DNA from: Isoetes taiwanensis | Taxonomy: Eukaryota; Streptophyta; Lycopodiopsida; Isoetales; Isoetaceae | DNA: 64,000 nt | Assembly: GCA_021234155.1 (NCBI GenBank) | Contig: JAJEKV010000156.1 | Span: forward strand, 1,086,230 to 1,150,229 | Reading direction: 5' to 3' | Shown here: piece by piece, positions 35,312 through 44,328 of the stretch | How the letters are laid out: the number at the start of each line of letters is the position of its first letter | How positions within the stretch are numbered: position 1 is the first letter of the stretch | The notes under the pieces: model-generated | What the model was told of the DNA's origin: nothing | Databases searched by the model: none | What the model saw: only the letters and a program-made list of their open reading frames with translations | Program-made: the position numbers and the translations under genes

Positions 35312-35516
35312 GGAATTGGAGGGCTGGCCTTGCTGGCTCTCCCGAAAAAATATCCAAGAAATCGATTTTTTGCAACACCAAGAGCAAACATAAGCTGAAA
35401 AAAATATATTTTGCAACACCAGGATCAAGCCTGAAATTCTGAAAAGAGGACTTAGGACCTCACAACATCGTATTTGATAATCTTTCTCCTTTTCTATAAT
35501 TGATAGCATAATCCTC
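35312..35516. repeat. 205-bp direct repeat, copy 1
   Basis: Matches 36317-36521 over 205 bp; I see a single T/C difference (TTTCTATAATTG against TTTCTACAATTG). This is far more similar than anything else in the CACTA interior, so the duplication is recent. Confidence 0.85.
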
Positions 35517-35612
35517 AGAAAGTGTCTCGGCGGCTCTGCCCGGTCGGGCCGGCTTTGCTTTTGCCGCTTGGCGCCGCGCCTGCGTCTGGCGGAGCCGCCT
35601 CAACACTTTCTG
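35516..35612. mobile_element. Short GC-rich inverted-repeat element
   Basis: Arms of about 25 bp: CAGAAAGTGTCTCGGCGGCT and AGCCGCCTCAACACTTTCTG. It starts exactly where the 205-bp repeat ends. Confidence 0.55.
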
Positions 35613-35644
35613 GGGCAGAATTTCGACACCCGTGAATTATCAAA

Positions 35645-36317
35645 CGTAATAAACTTTACCTTCAAATTACGAAGAGGATGTTTTTTTTTAGTCGGATTTG
35701 GGGTCTGTTGCATAATTGGAACGACAGATTCTGCAGTAGGTCTATTGCGGAAGTCATGCGTTGGGCTTCAAGCTTTGATATAAAATAGCTTCAATACTGT
35801 TTGAATCGGAGCCTGTACTTGATTTGGGCGAATTTGGATGGCGTCTGAACCAACAATTTCGCGCAAAAACAAAGGATTATGAGCAGAATCAACAGATTTT
35901 GGACCCTGGGCTGGATAGACTAAATGGAATCTGTATGATTTCTGGTCTCTCTTGATGTTAAATTATCATTGTCTGTTCAAACTGAAACATGCACAAATGC
36001 TCGGACTTCACTAAGCGTTCAGTTAATTCGATTTAAGAATTCAGGCCTACCAAGAAAATGTTGCACAGGGTTTCACGGCTATATGAAAGCAAGAGCATAA
36101 AACCGATGAAGATGAATGATGCTTTTCATCTTCTTCCGACAATACAAAGGAAGAAATCGTTTGTGCTTGGAGAAGCTTCAAACAACTGAGAAAAACAGGG
36201 GATGCAAAAAAAATCCTGGCGGGGAGGTTAGCGGCGCCGCTATCACAGACTGGGGATGTTTTCTGCCTTATAAATTAGACAGAATTTAACAGTAATTTGA
36301 AGGTAATGTTTATTACG
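35645..36317. mobile_element. Candidate 673-bp inverted-repeat element
   Basis: A 26-bp terminal inverted repeat with one mismatch (CGTAATAAACTTTACCTTC and its complement at 36292-36317). It ends exactly at the first base of the second 205-bp copy. No transposase and no clear target duplication. Confidence 0.5.
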
Positions 36318-36521
36318 GAATTGGAGGGCTGGCCTTGCTGGCTCTCCCGAAAAAATATCCAAGAAATCGATTTTTTGCAACACCAAGAGCAAACATAAGC
36401 TGAAAAAAATATATTTTGCAACACCAGGATCAAGCCTGAAATTCTGAAAAGAGGACTTAGGACCTCACAACATCGTATTTGATAATCTTTCTCCTTTTCT
36501 ACAATTGATAGCATAATCCTC
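36317..36521. repeat. 205-bp direct repeat, copy 2
   Basis: Second copy of 35312-35516, 1005 bp downstream. Confidence 0.85.
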
Positions 36522-37379
36522 TTTTGCTCCTAGGTTATTGGTTGAAATCTTAAGTGATTTATGATACTACCACTGACATTATAACCTTACATAATAAGCT
36601 TAGGGATAAAATAAAATTGGTCTTATAGTAGTTATATAGGTGATGGAAAACATGAAATTATCTTTGATACAATTAAGGTTTAATTTGTAACTATATGTGA
36701 TATTATGCTTGACGTTGATGATGATACAATCATAACCTCTACATGATATTATATGTGGCATTGCCAATGATGCCACGTCATGTTAGAAAGGATGATACAA
36801 GGGATGACGCTCGTCGTGACATTATAAATGGCTTAATTATAGCAATGCATGTGACCATATACCTAACACTATTATAGCACCACAAGGATAAAATGCATGA
36901 TATTATAATTGCTGCTATAGATGATGTTATAAATGATACTATAGATGATGCTACAAATGGTACTATTATGCCATTACGATGCTAAAAAATATGATACTAC
37001 AACTGTTGTTATTGGTGATGCTACAAGTGACGATATAGATGACGTGATTTCATCAACAGCTACCGTCACTTATTTTATCAAAATCAAAATCTGAAAATGC
37101 GATTTTAAGCCAATAAATGATGAAACTAGTGACGTAGATTGCTTATTCTCTTGTAGTGACATCACTGCCATGTCATTGCCACCTAGGCCATTCTTGTTTA
37201 TAAATAGGCATTTTACATGACAAAAGGGGAATCATGTATGGAGTGAGAGAGAGATCATTAGTTGAAGACCATGACCATGTGGGTGTTCTTGTTGTATCTT
37301 GTCAATTTCAATAAAGAAGTGCAGTTTGAGTATCTTTTGTGATGTTCTTGTAATGTAAGTGTGGATGTAAGTGTGCTTT

Positions 37380-38045
37380 TGATTATCTTAATTCTGAGTG
37401 AGAGGCAGAGTTAAGTGTCTTAGTTTGTGTGCTGATGAAGGCCTTCGGGCCAAGTCCAAGGTCTTAAATTCTGTCTTGAAAGGGAGATTTTCCCTTAACA
37501 TCATGCATGTGAATGTTGATGGAATTTTCTCTGCTACTAAGGCTGAAACGCCAAAGACTGATTGTTCTTACCATCTTCCAGTTCAGTTTTGGGATGCTCT
37601 CAGTCGACTTCATATTATTCAATATGGAAACCACCTCATGGTGAACAATTTCTCAGTACAGGAGGACCTCTTCGATCTTCAGTTATGGTAATCATAGGGA
37701 GGAGCTTTATAGATGAGGGAAGTGTGCCTATAAAAGAAATGGGCAATCTATATGGGAGGCAGATTTATTATTCTAGATCTTTGGCCTTCTAACCTTGATC
37801 TCTTGATTGGGATTCTTGCCTATGTTTGTTCCATCTATGGCCCTCTGTTGATCTCTACGGATATAGAATCTTTGTCTGTCTATCTGCCTGCCTGCCTGCC
37901 TGCCCATCTGTCTGCCTGTCCGTCTGTCCGTCCGTTCGTCTGTCCATTTGTCTGCCTGTTGGATTTCATAGGCCATATCGGCCTTCGTGCATGCTAAATG
38001 CTCTATCTATATATTTATGCATCCATCTAAAACCTTCAACACTTG
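37380..38045 (+). repeat. Tandem ~0.9-kb repeat, unit 2
   Basis: Carries the conserved coding-like stretch (frame 37503-37691, MHVNVDGIFSATK... YGNHLMVNNFSVQEDLF), then the ATAAAAGAAATGG landmark. A long (CTGC/CTGT)n tract follows at 37873-37960. Confidence 0.65.
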
Positions 38046-38159
38046 TCGGGGGTGTCTCTCTAAGGTTTTGAATGCCAAGTGCCTGGAACATATAGTTTTT
38101 GGAAGTAGAAGATAAGTTTTTTGCATGCTTTGATGGGTATACCTAGAGTTTTTTATAGC

Positions 38160-39220
38160 AACGAGAATCTTGAAAACCAAAGCATCTAGTGAAAAAAAAA
38201 TTTGATTTTCTCAAATAGGCTCAAACTCCCATTTTTGTCTCAAACTTCAATTATGTACCTAAACACTGAACTTGAAAATTATAAGGACTCCAAAGACAGA
38301 GGATGGCAACCATTTAGATACGGATGAGGTTCTGTATTTTTTTGCGATGATGTCATGCATGTGGATGTTGACAGAGTTGTCTTCGCTACTAGGCCTAACG
38401 CGCCAAAGACTAATCGTTCTCGTCATCTTTTAGTTCAGTTTCAAAATCCTCTCAGCCGATTCCATATTCTTCCATATGGAAACCACCTCATGGTGAACAG
38501 TTTCTCAGTGCAGGAGGACCTCTTCAATCTTCATTTGTAGTAATCATAGGGAGGAGCTATACAGATGAGGGAAGTGCGCCTATAAAAGAAATGGATAGTC
38601 TATAGGGAAGGCAAAAAAATTATTCTAGAGCTTTGACCTTCTAACTCCGTTCTCTTGTTTTGGGATTCTTGCCTATGTTTGTTCCGTCCCGTGGCCCTTT
38701 GTTGGCCTCCGTCGATGTAGAGTACCTATCTATCTGTCTGTCTGATTGTCCGTATGAATGTCTGTCATAGGCCTTTTCAGTCTCAGTGGATGATAAAAAT
38801 CAGTTTACTTCAGTTCAATTCTTAATGTAGCTGTTTCCCATTTGTTTTGTTTAAGACTACCAAGAATTGCACTATGTATAGTATCATTCCATGGCCCTGT
38901 GTGGTCTCCGTGGACATTAAAATAATACCTACCTACCTACCTACCTACCTACCTACCATCCATCCATCCATCCATCCATCCATCCATCCATCCATCCATC
39001 TGTCTGTCTATCTATCTAAAGCATTCATCTCTTTTTTTGAGTTCTAACTTTTAATGTATTGCTTTGGCTTAACATCAAAAGGATTTATATGTTGCATATA
39101 CTCAGACTACGCAGAGTAATTTTTCTTGATGTTTGTGATGATGTCATAGACTTTGCTTGCTTTCTCCCCTCAAGCAAAATTTCTCAAGCCCACAAATCTT
39201 CAAAAAACAAGAGAAAAGAA
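38160..39220 (+). repeat. Tandem ~0.9-kb repeat, unit 3
   Basis: The same landmarks as unit 1, with a 61-codon frame at 38355-38540 (MHVDVDRVVFATR... YGNHLMVNSFSVQEDLF). It includes (CTAC)n and (CATC)n tracts at 38930-39000 and a (CTAT/CTGT)n tract at 38724-38745. Confidence 0.7.
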
Positions 39221-39349
39221 CCAAAAGCCCACATATCTTTAAAAGACAAGAGCAAAGAACTTGAGAACAAAATTATACAAAAGATAAACAACAAAGAAAT
39301 CATCCCCTCAAAAACCCTAGGGAATGCACTTATGTAAAGAGGGGTATTC

Positions 39350-39966
39350 CATGTGCATGCAACGAGTGACTAGAAACACCCCGACATAGGGTGTTTTGAA
39401 AGATAAATTTCACTCCTACAATCACCCCCAAGTCAAGCGAGACACACCCAAAAGTGAACACCCCTTGTCAAAAACCTATTTTAGGACCTTCTTTTCCTAG
39501 ACTGTGACACAGTTGCACAATAAGGCACATGCTTGCACATAAGATTAATTGAACTAAGGATAATTTTACCTTGATTTGGGTTGATACTGCCCTCCGAGAT
39601 CACCAAATGGCTTTCCCTCCTCCGGGATCCCCACGGGAGATCCCCTCCTCTGGGATCCCATTCTTAACCTCCAAAAGGCATATATGAAAATGTGCATTCC
39701 TTGTCGTCGAAGGATCTAACCTGTCCAACAACAAAAGAACAATAAGTATGGCATGTTACAGTGGTCCACATCGCATATGTCAACCATTGTAACATGCATC
39801 ACATATGTTAGTTATTGACATTGCAGATGTAACACATATGATAAATAAATATATAGATAATTAGAAACTGTTAACGTCCATTTAGAACACGCAATGGTTA
39901 GGGAAGGATCTTAAAATTGACTATAAAAAGTAGCTATGAAAGAGGGAAAATGGATCTTAATCTCCA
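39350..39966. other. Unassigned region
   Basis: No gene recognised. CTCCGGGATCCCCACGGGAG and a similar CTCTGGGATCCC block form a short imperfect repeat at 39617-39661. Confidence 0.35.
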
Positions 39967-39967
39967 C

Positions 39968-40232
39968 AAGATAGATAGATAGTATTTTAACGTCACGCCA
40001 CTAGGCAGCATCCAACTGGACATGTGACCACACACCACACTACATTGCTTGGGCCCAAGGACATGTGACCACACACCACACTACATTGCTTGGTTGGGCC
40101 CTGCCCCCAACCACTTTACATTGCGTCTGTGGGTTTTGACACCCAACAGTTCAGAGTGCGATTCTGGGCGATCTCGAACTCGAGACCTATAGTTGCTAGA
40201 CCTAGTGTGTTACCACTAGACTAAACACCCAG
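39968..40232 (-). mobile_element. tRNA-derived SINE with (ATCT)n tail, minus strand
   Basis: On the minus strand the head reads GGGTGTTTAGTCTAGTGG (A-box-like) and then TCTCGAGTTCGAGATCGCCC (B-box and acceptor-like). The body contains a 44-bp tandem duplication (ACATGTGACCACACACCAC twice on the plus strand, 40018-40036 and 40062-40080). It ends GCGTGACGTTAAAATACT then the (ATCT)n tail at 39968-39985. It abuts the dirigent start codon at 40240, so it replaces that gene's immediate 5' flank. Confidence 0.7.
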
Positions 40233-40239
40233 ATGCAGA

Positions 40240-40507
40240 ATGACAATGAAGGTTGGATTTGTATTTGTGTTATTAATGATGTTGCATGTAGCTGCAAAAA
40301 AGGATGATGTGATAGAAGTAAATTTTAACTTGCATGATGTTGTAGCTAGAGCAAGAACAACAATGGTGCAGTCAGAAGGGTTGAATTGACATCCTTGCAA
40401 TTTGGACAAATATTCACAATTGATGATCTGGTCACTTCAAGTCCATCAAACACCTCTACTGCATTGGGAAGGACTCAAGGTACTTACACTTCTGCCGCCT
40501 TTGATGG
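40240..40507 (+). pseudogene. Dirigent-like gene, 5' part (interrupted)
   Basis: Dirigent proteins are secreted and steer the stereochemistry of lignan and related phenoxy couplings in the cell wall. The ATG at 40240 gives a hydrophobic leader (MTMKVGFVFVLLMML), then FNLHDVVARA. After a frameshift near 40352-40375 the frame continues as FGQIFTIDDLVT, then SSPSNTSTALGRTQGTY and AAFDG. These match the family's DDPLT, S..VGRAQG.Y and A..DG positions. The coding sequence is cut after the FDG codons by the 13.4-kb LTR element and resumes at 53915. The family is often intronless, consistent with what is seen here. Confidence 0.75.
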
Positions 40508-42102
40508 TGTGACGTTCCAAGTATTTATACGGTATATGTATAAATACATTGACACGTCACCTAGTATAGATACGCCACCGTGGGGTATGGTAACCTAGGG
40601 GGTTGACCTAAAAGGGATTAAATTAAGGATAATAACCTATGATTAAGGAAATTAATATTTAAGAAGGATGATTAAGCCAATTATGGTTTGGGAAGGCGCC
40701 ACCTGGCCAAACTCGATTGGCCAGCATGGTGATTACTAATTGGATCCATTAAGGTGGATCACCACCCCCATATCAACCATAATCGAACCAGTTGAGCGCC
40801 CAAGGAGCAGTTGAGCGCCCAAGGACTGTTGCTGACTTCACCAAATCACTGAACAACCACTAGCTGTCGCTGCCACCCTAGTTACAGCAATATGGAAGCA
40901 CCCCACGATAATGGTTCCAGCCGAAACATGAGTTAGTAGTAGTTTAGCTTGTGAATTGTAGGATAGTGCTTCAGTACTCTTTTCTGATTGCCTTTGTTGA
41001 GATTAACCCTTCTCTGGTAAGTAGGATTACATTTCAATTATGAATGGTGCTCTGTTAAGAAATGATTGATGTATCTATGAAGTATTTCGGTAGCTTCCAT
41101 TAAACAGGGGTTCAAAAGGGGGGGTAGAGACCTCTGAGCTCATATATGATAGTATGATCCTAGATATAGCCCTGTAATATTCCCATTAATTGTGGCCTGT
41201 GTGCAAGAGACCACCGTCAGATGCTATGGTCCGCTTAGCACCCCGAGAAGGGACGCAGCGGGTGAAGTGGGGGTGGGGTCTTGCACCTAACATAAAAGGC
41301 TCCTCGAGACTCCCTACGATGGGCTAGACCTAATAGCCCGGTCCACGTAGAGGGCGGGTATGGGTCCGACACTCCCACAGGTGTAGAGGTGTGATCCGTA
41401 TGGAGCATCTTGCACTTTGAGTAGATTTAGGATGAGTAAGTTGGGTGCGGATGCGGGGGGTCGCTGATGCGGCACGTATTCTCTAGCTCACCCATGGAAC
41501 CCCCGCGATCCCGGAAGGGGCGCTTCCCGACTGCCTCATCGGACCGCGTCATGAACCCCGGAGTAGGCTCAAGGATGATACCTTGAGTCTCAAGTCTCCC
41601 TAAGGCTATAGCAAAGCCATAGCGTGGATCGACCCATCTCCAAAGTGTGCAATGCGGGGGCGGGATGGAGTGGACAACCCCAGCCGATGTTCTATGCCCG
41701 ATAGCGCCAAAGTTATACCTCAATCTGCTGATCTCTTGAGACCGAGCCGTCAGTCCATCCTCACCGGAGTCTGAACCGGGGTAGAACCTGGGGTTTGGGG
41801 TGTTTTCTTAGGTTTAGATGCATATTCTTTGCCGTTGGTATTTGGATGGATGTGCCATCCTTCGTGGTGGTTATTTATATATGACTTATGCTGTGTGCCA
41901 ACCTTGGATTCATGCTTCCACGACGTAGGAGCCCACCGAAGGCGTGGGCCGAATGACACCTCCGTGTCCTTCACTCGAGCATCTCTACGTAGATGGCCCA
42001 GGTCAGACGGAGGGCCCTGCTCATGGCAAGATGGTTGCCATGGGAGGGGAAAGTCCCCGTATGTATACGACCGGGGGCCGTATATATTCAGGGAGCGTCA
42101 CA
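40508..42102 (+). repeat. 5' LTR
   Basis: 1595 bp. It starts TGTGACGTTCC and ends GGGAGCGTCACA. The first 58 bp form nested inverted repeats, including a 10-bp stem GTATTTATAC / GTATAAATAC enclosed by GTGACGT and ACGTCAC. The frames inside it are chance. Confidence 0.95.
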
Positions 42103-42103
42103 G

Positions 42104-42115
42104 TGGTATCAGAGC
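42104..42115 (+). other. Primer-binding site (initiator tRNA-Met)
   Basis: TGGTATCAGAGC, one base after the 5' LTR end. It is complementary to the 3' end of plant initiator tRNA-Met. Confidence 0.95.
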
Positions 42116-42413
42116 CGTGATTTCGGTTGCTCGAAATCATAGCACTGGCCAAACCCTAACTCATAGCTCGTTAGTAAAGAGGAGGCTAATCTAGTGTGTT
42201 GATTAGTTCTCTTTGATGTTTGGCTTTGTGTTAGGTTAAAGTAAGAAATTGTAGGGTTAAAGAAGTTAGGGCGACTGGAGGGCCCAAGTTTGGAGGAGTT
42301 ATGAATTTTTGTAGGTAGTTAGATGAAGGAGAAAGTGGTTCCATGGGTTTGGGCGTACCCCAAATACCCTATGACAGTCGTCGCTGGCGGAAAAATGGTC
42401 ACGGTAAGGCCCG

Positions 42414-42603
42414 AAAGTCAACTCGGGCGCCGCTTGAATTTTGTCGCCTTGCAGTCGCGGTGGGGGAGCCTAAAATGCTGTCGGCGCCCGACCGTACCAT
42501 CGTGAGTCAACCCGGGCCCAAAAGTCAACCCGGGCGCCGCTTGCCTTTCGTCGAACCCCAGTCGCCGTGGGAGCGCGTAGAATGCCGTCGGCGCCCGACC
42601 GTA
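42414..42603 (+). repeat. Two 83-bp leader repeats with hairpin potential
   Basis: Units at 42414-42496 and 42521-42603. Each begins AAAGTCAACxCGGGCGCCGC and ends GTCGGCGCCCGACCGTA, so CGGGCGCCG and CGGCGCCCG can pair across the unit. They lie in the leader before ORF A, the position where the left element has its own different hairpin repeat (3280-3353). Confidence 0.8.
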
Positions 42604-42865
42604 TTCCCGCCGTATAAATATTTTTTTTATATAATAAAAAAAAAATAAAAAGTTAATAAGAAAAATTAAAAAAAAAAATTTAAAAGTTAGCCGATGTCCA
42701 CCTTGCCTCCAGCGCCTCCGCCCGCCGGATCCGACGCCTGCCATAGCCGCCAGACCTGACCTTGTTTCTTCGCCCTAGTTCTTTGCTAACCCTAGCGCCT
42801 TCACTACCGCTTCCCTAGCCGCAAGCGCCCTACCGCCTGTTTCCCTAGACCTCAGCGCCATAGCC

Positions 42866-44125
42866 ATGGCCAATACCAAGAACACCGTGGACCCCACTAC
42901 CCTCACTATAGCAGAGATTTATGCCTTGATCGCCCGGCATATGGCGACTGACCCTGCCTTCATTGATATACTTTTGGACGAATTGGTAAACAGATTTGAG
43001 AATAATGATAGGATTCCCTATCCCATTTACCATTACTCGGAGCCATTTTTGGTCAGGCTCAATCTCCGACAGCTCCCTTACACCATGGCCGAGCAACCTG
43101 ACTTGGTCATGATGTTGATTAAGTTCTACCCTCCCGAATGTGAAGGACACACCGAGGAGGAGGACATAAGGAAAGAGGCCGACCGTATTAGAAATTTGGC
43201 CAGGGAGGATGACCACAGAGAGATAGAACGAGCCGATACGGCGGCTCGAGGTCGAGACTACAGGTACCTGGGGGATGGAGTCGCCGTCATAGATGGCAGG
43301 GCTATCGAGATTCCCCCATACCGATGGCATGAAGATTCCCAGAGCTTCATATGGGGGGAGATCCCTGACATCAGCATAGATTATTTAACGACGATCCAGA
43401 TAGACATGAGCCAGCGACCCAACCGGTACCATGCTGAACTCCTCCGCCGCATTGTAGAGCGTCGGTACAGGGAGGTCGAGGAAGACCTTAGGAGAGCTCA
43501 GGAGTTCCGGGAAGAGCAGGAGAGGATTCAAAGAGAAAAGGAAGAGAAGGCCCGGCAAGAGCAGCTGGATCAACAGGGTGATGGGGGATCAGGGAGTGGG
43601 CAGGGCCCAACCCCAACGGAACACACGACCGTTAAGCATCGGAGGAAATCCGTAGCCCGAAAGTCCGGCAGCCAGTACAAGGAAAAGCTGAAGACTGTCG
43701 GGGCTTTTGGGAAGAATGTGAGCTCCAGTCGGAGGCAGGAGCGGGTGGATGCATCCCGACCAGTTGTTGGGGCCAAGACGGTACCACGATCGAGGGGGCC
43801 GCCTCCCAACCCTGCTCCACAAAGGAAACCCCACCGGTACCGACCCAGCACTGTCGCCTTACGGGAGATCCGTAAGTTTCAGAAGTCCACCCAACTTCTG
43901 ATACGGAAGTTCCCCTTTCAGAGGTTGGTTCGAGAGATCACCCAAGAGTTCAAAACCGACCTCCGCTTCCAGACTTTTGCCATCTTGGCGCTCTAAGAGG
44001 CTCCAGAGGCCTATCTAGTGGCACTCTTTGGTGATGCCAATCTTTGCGCGATCCACGCAAAGAGGGTCACCATAATGCCAAAGGATTTAGCCCTCGCCCG
44101 CAGGATTCGGGGGGAGCATCCTTAG
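42866..44125 (+). pseudogene. Retrotransposon ORF A: novel N-terminal region fused to a histone H3 domain
   Basis: 419 codons with one internal stop. Residues 1-200 are a novel acidic/mixed region with no recognised domain. Residues about 205-240 form a charged coiled-coil-like stretch ([19 protein letters not shown]). A basic linker follows ([18 protein letters not shown]), keeping an ARKS tetrapeptide like that around H3 Lys9. From about residue 321 the sequence is histone H3 from Lys37 on: [48 protein letters not shown] (43994-43996) stands where H3 has Gln93. The frame then continues as [27 protein letters not shown] and LARRIRG to a TAG at 44123. Tyr41 and Leu90 are the residues typical of plant H3.3. 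Gly100 replaces the usual Glu/Asp-rich FEDTN position. H3 identity is unambiguous by eye. Its role in the element is unknown. Confidence 0.92.
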
Positions 44126-44328
44126 CACATTTTGCAGGGTTTTCGCATTGTAAATATTTATTTTGATATTTAATAAAAACTTTTTATTTTGTATTAAAAA
44201 CCTTTTATTTTGTATTAAATACGAAAATGCTGACGTCAGCATAAATAAAAGGGGTTAAAAAAGGGTCTTCAAAGTTTCATTTCATTTGTTATATCTGTTT
44301 TTCTTCCTTCCTCCTCCCTTCCAGCGCC
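44126..44328 (+). other. Spacer between ORF A and ORF B
   Basis: AT-rich, with TTTTATTTTGTATTAAA repeated at about 44187 and 44206. It ends in a pyrimidine tract and CCAG (44305-44324) four bases before the ORF B start codon, a good splice-acceptor candidate that would let ORF B be expressed from a spliced RNA. Confidence 0.45.

Larger units (their letters stand above)
31588..37158. mobile_element. Non-autonomous CACTA (En/Spm) element, 5571 bp
   Basis: The terminal inverted repeat CACTACAAGAGAATA is perfect over 15 bp at both ends, with a 3-bp target duplication ACA (31585-31587, 37159-37161). Subterminal regions (31620-32100 and 36560-37110) are packed with short GATGATA/TATCATC-type repeats, typical of CACTA elements. 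I find no TNP2-type transposase or TNPA-like ORF, so it would depend on a partner. The interior carries a SINE, a snapback element and a tandem 75-bp repeat. It also has a 673-bp inverted-repeat element and a 205-bp direct duplication. Confidence 0.9.

Noticed and set aside
40150-40230. Functional tRNA gene on the minus strand
   Set aside because: A- and B-box-like motifs are present, but the cloverleaf is imperfect and the sequence continues into a SINE body with an (ATCT)n tail.
41427-42194. Open frames inside the LTRs (also repeated at 53240-54019)
   Set aside because: They occur in LTR sequence on both strands, differ between the two LTR copies through indels, and have no family resemblance.
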